A stretch of DNA of 64,000 nt from NCBI GenBank assembly GCA_037893245.1, contig JBAIAA010000077.1, forward strand, positions 704,083 through 768,082, in the 5' to 3' direction. Shown here piece after piece: positions 58,728 to 64,000 of this stretch (the stretch's first letter is position 1; the number at the start of each line of letters is the position of its first letter). The position numbers were made by a program, and so were the translations under genes. The DNA comes from Crossaster papposus. Taxonomy: Eukaryota; Echinodermata; Asteroidea; Velatida; Solasteridae. The notes beneath the pieces were generated by a model. That model was given only the letters and a program-made list of their open reading frames with translations, was not told the DNA's origin and made no database searches.

Positions 58728-59338
58728 AAGCCATGTTCGCACTGGACTTAAAATGATAAAACATACCTAGACGATAGGTCCTTTTCCCATTTTAAGTCCA
58801 GTGCGGACAGCCTAGGACGTTTTCCTCTCAGGTACTTCTCCCGAGTCCAGTGGGTACTTCTACCGGCCAACTGCTGCCCGGGAAAACGTCCCTGGTCACT
58901 TTTCCCTAGACGATAAGTCCAGTGCGAACAGCGCGACTCGGTAAAAGCGTCCCAGGAAAACGTCCACCCGGCCCTCCAGTGCAAGGTCACGCTATACAAC
59001 GCACTGTGCATGCGCTCTTTGCATTGTTTACATGCGGGCACGCTGATACACGCACATCACATCGTGATCACATCATGATCGCATGGCGTCAATGATGCGA
59101 TCGGGAAAAAAAAGCGCGCGCACGCGCGAATGGGTACACCAAGGGCAATGCAGAAAGGTCACGCAAAGCGTCCTCACGAGTCATTATAATGACAGCTCGG
59201 CTACTTCTCCTACGGTCTCGGTAAAATGTTCCCGTGTCGGAAGTCCAAGTGCGAACAGTGGTAACATTTGACAATTTTTTATTTTACCATCGTCTCAGTA
59301 AAACCTTCCCCAAAACAAGTCCAGTGCGAACACGGCTT
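58728..59338. mobile_element. 611-bp inverted-repeat element, AAGCC ends
   Basis: AAGCCATGTTCGCACTGGAC (left) is inverted at the right as GTCCAGTGCGAACACGGCTT with one mismatch over about 22 bp. The core word AAGTCCAGTGCG recurs inside near 58794, 58917 and 59245 in both orientations, giving a chain of subterminal copies. No coding sequence. Confidence 0.75.
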
Positions 59339-60202
59339 AAGCTTGCCAGCTCAGGAGAGGAAAACACTTCCATTTTCTGACACAGTAACAGAAAGAGGTC
59401 AAGGCAGACCGTTATAAAATGGGCCCATCTTCAATCATGCTATTGTCTAGACAGTCAAGTGCAGTGCCAGTTAGTCATAATAATATCACTCTGGCAGTAT
59501 CCTTGTCTGGTGACCCTCATATACGGTAGATTGCTATCAAGGAATTACAAACATGTAAGAATAAAATGTTTTCTTGCTGTGACAAAAGCAGGAAAAAAAC
59601 AAAGAATGTCAGCTTTGAAAACAGTGCAGTTTTTTTATAGATTTTTTTATTTTTTTTTTGTTTTACAGACAGGGCTTTGTGTCACAAATTTTGTAATGGC
59701 ATTTTTACCAAATATTATATTAACTCTAACTCCCTAGTGTAATTTACTGGGAACCATCGACCCATTCTGGCAATCCCCACACCATTATGGCAAACTGTAC
59801 ACACAAACTGTTGGACTCTGATTCTGGAAGTACCGGTATGCCTAACTCAGTTTAGGGGTCCTGTACTAGCGCTGGTGATATTGGGGTTTTTTTCCTAGTC
59901 GATTTTTTTTTTCCCCGTGATATCACCAATATGGCGATAAAAATCGTCAACAAATTTCAGCATGATAAAATTGTGATTTCTGAGCCGTTCCTACACCCTG
60001 GATTTTTTGTTCAGTGCTTGAAAACTAACAGGTTGTCCCCTCTCAACAAGTCATTTTGACCCAGTCAGTGAATTCTTTTAAAAGTTTCAAGCCCAATTCA
60101 GTTCTTGCTTTAGTGTTGCTCTAAGACTGGGTTGTTCATATTTGTTCCGGCCCGCGCTGTCCGCCTACAGTTCATTTTCAATACTCCCAAAACTCCCGAG
60201 AT

Positions 60203-60781
60203 CTGTTCAGAACCCAGTTTTGACACTAAGCTCGAAAATACCCCTGAAATTTCGAGGACATTCCAAGATGGCTCAAATAGCTACTCGCATGCGCTGAGTC
60301 GTTTTCATTCAATGTACGATACACGCTGTGTGTTTCCCATAAATTGCACACGGCACCAATCCATGGTTTCTTACACGTCCGCAAAAGGCGAACACTTTCC
60401 GGCTGCTATGGAACCATGACTACACCCACGAAGGAAGGAATAGACCCAAACAACTCTAGTTTCAGGGGTCACCTAAATTTGCGACTCTCAAAACTCGTTC
60501 TACACAAGAAAAACACAAAAACGTCCAGTGCTCAGTCTTTCCGAAATACATCATCAAAATGCATTTTCAGTGTAGCCCAGTGGCGACACGGATTCCAGGA
60601 CATACATGTACGGTAGTGCCCAATTTAAACAACTTAAATTGTACACACGTAGGCTAGGCGTTAATTTGCATCCGTTACATGTCACAGCACATGCGAGTAG
60701 CTATTTGAGCTAGATGCTTGTAATGTCCCCGGAATTTCACGGATCTTCTCGAGCTTTGCGTCAAGACTGGGTTCTGAACAG
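60203..60781. mobile_element. Foldback element with about 95-bp arms
   Basis: CTGTTCAGAACCCAGTTTTG, then CTAAGCTCGA, GAAATTTCGAGGACATTCCA and CAAATAGCTACTCGCATG return inverted at the right end (CATGCGAGTAGCTATTTG; AAGACTGGGTTCTGAACAG). Arms match at roughly 80-85% by eye. Confidence 0.75.
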
Positions 60782-61390
60782 ATAAAACATTATCTTAAAG
60801 ATTAGCGAATTAAAGCTTGAACAAATAAGTACAGGGGGAAAAAATACAAAAGTAAACCGCGGAAAAACTTACTCAAAGGACAACAGTAACAAAACACTGA
60901 CGCAATGTCAACCGCAAGTTATAGCAGCTGTACGAATTGTCGGTAAATAGACTTCAAAGGCATCTCTTTATCACAATGACAACAAAGAAAGCACAATCAT
61001 CCGTTAGGCCGCTTTCTAGACATCGGGAAATTGTCGGTAAATGAACTTATTAGACGGTTTACTCAGATGTTTTCTAACAATTTATCGGCACGCAATGAAC
61101 AGAAAAGACGCTTGCCTTTCTGAAATAATGTGTCAAAATTTACAAAGGCAGTTTCGGGTAATAAAATTGATAAATTGGAGCCGGGTACCCGCAATCAGCG
61201 GTCGGGTTACGGGTACCCCGGGTAACCGGCACGGCCTTAAGTAAAACTACATGTAATTGTGCTTTTATATTTGGTTTATACCAACAGAACCAGAGTCCAA
61301 CCCATGTGACATTTGTTTTTGGTATATTGCACAAATAAACTACAAGGAAAACGGACTAGGTAATTTTGCATAAAGATTAACAAAGAAATT

Positions 61391-61462
61391 GGCAAAACGG
61401 TACTCAAAACCTGCGACCGCCAGAATACTAGACCTGCGCTCTACCAACTGAGCTCTCTTGCC
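61391..61462 (-). pseudogene. tRNA-Thr(AGT)-like pseudogene
   Basis: On the - strand, the 72-nt stretch starts GGCAAGA and ends TTTTGCC, pairing as a 7-bp acceptor stem (one G-T). GCTCAGTTGGTAGAGC is a perfect D arm. The anticodon loop CTAGTAT would give AGT (Thr). However, the anticodon stem is short by one base and the T arm (GCAGGTTTTGAGTACCG) has lost most pairing and the GGTTCGA box. It is therefore a decayed tRNA or a tRNA-derived SINE head, not a working gene. Confidence 0.5.
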
Positions 61463-61684
61463 TTATGTTGGCCGTCTCCCAAATTGTCAGTATCTGTGTT
61501 CGAGAACGCTAGTCATAAACACCAGACTGTCGTGTGGCCAGGAATCAAGCCTAATTTTACGATACAACCTAGGAAGCGACATTGGCATGATCTGTGGCCA
61601 AACGGCATTTTGGTGTTCGTGACTTTATGACTAGTGCCCTCAAACAAAGATACCAACAATTTGAGTGACTGTCATCATACCGGT

Positions 61685-62688
61685 TACCTCTGGAACTATT
61701 CGGCTCCCGACACCCGCAGGGCGGAGCCCTATAGATAGAGAGGGTTTTTACAGGTTAACTGCCGTTAAATAACAGAAACCATGCACAAACTACGGGCAAT
61801 ACTCCCAAACTGCTGCAGGGTCTTCCGGTACATGTACCGTACCTCGAAACAAAAAAACAAATTTAGTATTTTTTCAACTCACCCTGCAGCTGCGCCAATA
61901 AAATCTCGCCCAATTTCTGTAAAAAAGTGAAAACTATCCCCGTTCCGCAAATGCGACTGTTACAAGAGGGTGGATAACCATACCGTAACCCCAACCAGTT
62001 CCAGTGCGGACCAATCACATGGCCTCTGTCAACGATGACTAGGCTGTTTTTTCATACCCTGGCTTCGGTTCTGTGTGGCTCTGGCGCATTGCTAAACCGT
62101 ATGAATGAGGCCTCGCAAAGATGAAGCTTGTGTTTGGGAAACGGCCAATGCGGCTGCGGCTTTAAATTACGCACGAGTCTAAGGTATTTTATGTACAGCA
62201 TAGACTCGTGCATAATTTAAAACCGCAGTCGCATTGGCCATTTTCAAAACACAAGCTTCATCTTGCGAGGCCTCAATCATACGGTTTAGCAATGCACCAG
62301 AGCCACACAGAAACGAAGCCAGGGTTTAGAAAACAGCCCAATGTGAAAACCAATGTGATTGGTCCGCACTGGCCTTCGGCTAGGGTTACGGTACGGTTAT
62401 CCACCATCTTGTAACAGTCACGTTCGCTGAACGGGGATAGTTTTCATCTTTTTTTACAGAAATTGGGTGAGATTCGACCGGTTTTATTGGCGCAGCGGCT
62501 GGGTGAGTTGCTAAAATACTCAAAAAACTGTTGTTTTGAGGTAGAGCGTGCAGCAGTTTGGGAGTAATTGCCTGTAGTTTGTGCATGGTTTCTATTGTTT
62601 AACGGCAGTGAACCTGTAAAAAACCCTCTCCATCTATGGGGCTCCGCCTGCGGGCGTCGGGAGCCATATACATGTAGTTCTAGGGGTA
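61685..62688. mobile_element. 1-kb near-palindromic foldback element F2
   Basis: Almost the whole 1004 bp is one inverted repeat with arms near 490 bp and a centre near 62187. Matching landmarks, from outside to inside, include GGCTCCCGACACCCGCAGGG, CAGGTTAACTGCCGTTAAAT, GAAAACTATCCCCGTTC, AGTGCGGACCAATCACAT, TGCTAAACCGTATGA and GCACGAGTCTA. Each tip has its own small hairpin (GGGCTCC...GGAGCC) beside AGTTC-AG-GGTA. There is no coding frame. A solo end lies at 52630-52745. Confidence 0.88.
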
Positions 62689-62748
62689 CATATCGGTAGG
62701 GCAAGAAAGCAGGCCCGAGTCTAGTCCGAGTTTATATTGGACTCTAGG

Positions 62749-63345
62749 TAATGCTTTTTTAACATTTGGACATGATCTGGCGCTACTAGAGTCTGTGCCA
62801 GAAGAATATTGAAAACGGATCATATCTTAAATCCACAAAAATACTTATCAAAATACCTCTAAATCGTCTAAATAGCCTTCCTTTAATATGTGTCCAAGCT
62901 GGACTTAACGGGCTTCGGGGGTACTCACAATCAATTCTTGACCTGCAAATCAAGAAAATTTGATGCCAGTTTTCCTTTTTAATTAAAATAAAATTATTTT
63001 GCATTGCCATACTCCTCGAGATTGCAAGCATTTTGCGCCATCTCCGCCCGAGAGTTAGAGCGAGTGGCCTCTCAAGTCTCATCAGCACGCAGCCACAGTA
63101 CAGCTTGTGCCATGTAATGAAACAGTTGCTGCTTACCCTGCAACGCGCTTGTTTACGTTCGTTTACGACACAATCGATACGATTTGGCCTGTGATGTCAC
63201 AGGCATCCCACAATGCAACATCTAACGATTGCGGACAGCAGAAGTTCAGTACTTTTTACTAGTTGCTGGAAAACTGCCATCCAATTTCCTTGATTTGCAG
63301 GTCAAGAATTTAAGAATTTATCGTGGTGAGTACCCCCAAAGCTTG
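62749..63345. mobile_element. Foldback element F1, copy 2 (diverged)
   Basis: Shares ACATTTGGACATGATCTGGC, ACTAGAGTCTG, AAAATACCTCTAAATCG and the inner block GGTACTCACAATCAATTCTT with copy 1 (13810-14456). The inner block returns inverted at 63250-63345 (TTGATTTGCAGGTCAAGAAT). The outer right arm is missing. Confidence 0.65.
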
Positions 63346-63414
63346 TTAAATTATGGAATTTTGTTCAGTAAAATGACGACGAACAAAACAAACACGATAT
63401 CAAACAATAGCGAG

Positions 63415-63722
63415 GGTGGGGGGGAGGGGGGGGGTGCACAGGGGGGGGTGCACAGGGGGGGTTGCACAGGGGGGGGGGGTTGCAACAGGGGGGGGTGTGT
63501 GCACAGGGGAGGGGTGTGCGCACAGGGGAGGGGTGTGTCGAGCACAGGGGAGGGGTGTGCGCACAGGGGGAGGGGTGTGCGCACAGGGGAGGGTGTGCGC
63601 ACAGTGGAGGTGTGTGGCGACAGGGGAGGGGGTGTGGGCACAGGGGAGGGTCGTCTGTGTGCAAGGGGGGGGGGGGGGGGGGGGGGGGGGAAGGGGGATA
63701 CGGGCCTCCAGAAGAGAAAACA

Positions 63723-63759
<37 letters not shown>
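63415..63759. repeat. G-rich tandem repeat, then poly-G and poly-C
   Basis: Units of about 19-22 bp of the form GGTGTGCGCACAGGGGAG run from about 63415 to 63660. A G tract of about 26 bp follows at 63665-63690, then a C tract of about 35 bp at 63725-63759, 34 bp away. The open frames across this block (Gly/Val-rich or Pro-rich) are products of composition. Confidence 0.9.
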
Positions 63760-63859
63760 ACCACCCAAAAAAAAATCTGATTATATTGTAGATCTTCGGA
63801 TTTGTAAACGAGTGAATATAATTAATACATTACTAGGCCTACTCCAGTACCATGCATAC

Positions 63860-63908
63860 CTTGTGTCATGTCGCTGGTCGGTTTCCGCTTTTTGAAACCA
63901 AATGGCAT
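63860..63908 (-). CDS. Speculative first coding exon (unknown gene)
   Basis: On the - strand, an ATG at 63908 opens MPFGFKKRKPTSDMTQ and is followed by a good donor, CAAG/GTATGC (GT at 63859-63858), leaving phase 1. The upstream 90 bp could be a 5' UTR. The basic MPFG-type start resembles the starts of some cytoskeletal or signalling proteins, but 16 residues are too few for a family call. Any further exons would lie at lower coordinates. It could be chance. Confidence 0.25.
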
Positions 63909-64000
63909 CCTGCACCGACAAACACTCCCCCAAAAGCCCCAGTGTGTTGTTCCTATCGTCCGGAAAAACGCCGAGAAGAAGACAGACAAAAAAAGTCACC

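Noticed and set aside
63229-63895. Long Gly/Val- or Pro-rich frames on both strands
   Set aside because: Composition artefact of G-rich repeats and homopolymers; no domain and no codon-like structure.

Overview
The window looks like nuclear DNA of a marine invertebrate deuterostome, most likely an echinoderm. That is inference. It rests on intron-split animal genes, (ATT)n-tailed LINE and SINE families, dense TACATGTA/ACCGGT words, and introns filled with small DNA transposons. No bacterial operons, CRISPR arrays or rRNA genes are visible.

Two protein-coding genes are well supported. (1) An F-box/WD40 gene on the + strand has one large terminal exon (16970-18403). It encodes an F-box followed by seven clear WD repeats and one degenerate one, the layout of an SCF ubiquitin-ligase substrate receptor close to the Fbxw7 class. 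(2) A Smad2/3 gene on the - strand has four 3' exons: 41624-41550 (linker), 39640-39422, 35703-35566 and 27734-27466. The last three form an MH2 domain and the last ends in a C-terminal SSSS receptor-phosphorylation tail. Splice phases agree at every junction. The MH1 (DNA-binding) exons were not found and probably lie beyond 41.6 kb, perhaps outside the window. A third, speculative first coding exon lies on the - strand at 63908-63860.

The rest is mostly mobile DNA. 0-9 kb: an 1865-bp hAT-like element with a 9-bp target duplication and a MITE inside it, a broken Ty3/gypsy pol remnant on the - strand (about 4.7-7.25 kb), low-complexity tracts and a small foldback. 9-16.9 kb: a 5'-truncated CR1/L2-type LINE, a tRNA-derived SINE, foldbacks, and a 1337-bp inverted-repeat element with TA flanks. 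18.4-27 kb: the 3' flank of the F-box gene, a Penelope-like scrap with a hammerhead-like motif, and a gene-poor AT-rich stretch. 27-42 kb: the Smad2/3 locus, with minisatellites, tandem CRE-like sites, SINEs and MITEs in its 3' flank and introns. 42-52 kb: SINEs, a very dense ACATGTAC block, and a nest in which a LINE is interrupted by a TTAA-flanked MITE and a TA-flanked Tc1/mariner element, the latter itself carrying a hAT element with a perfect 8-bp duplication. 52-64 kb: a 17-bp minisatellite, more MITEs, a 2.45-kb hAT carrying two copies of the TTAA MITE, a 1-kb near-palindromic foldback, a tRNA-Thr-like pseudogene, and G/C homopolymer tracts that may be assembly-sensitive.

The most interesting material is the set of non-autonomous families defined by comparing copies within the window (the TTAACCAG MITE with seven copies, the TTAAAGGTAG MITE with four, the 1-kb foldback with a solo end), the dated nest at 45.7-51.2 kb, the hairpin tail shared by LINEs and a SINE, and the hammerhead-like motifs. 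All copy comparisons were done by eye, so identities are approximate.
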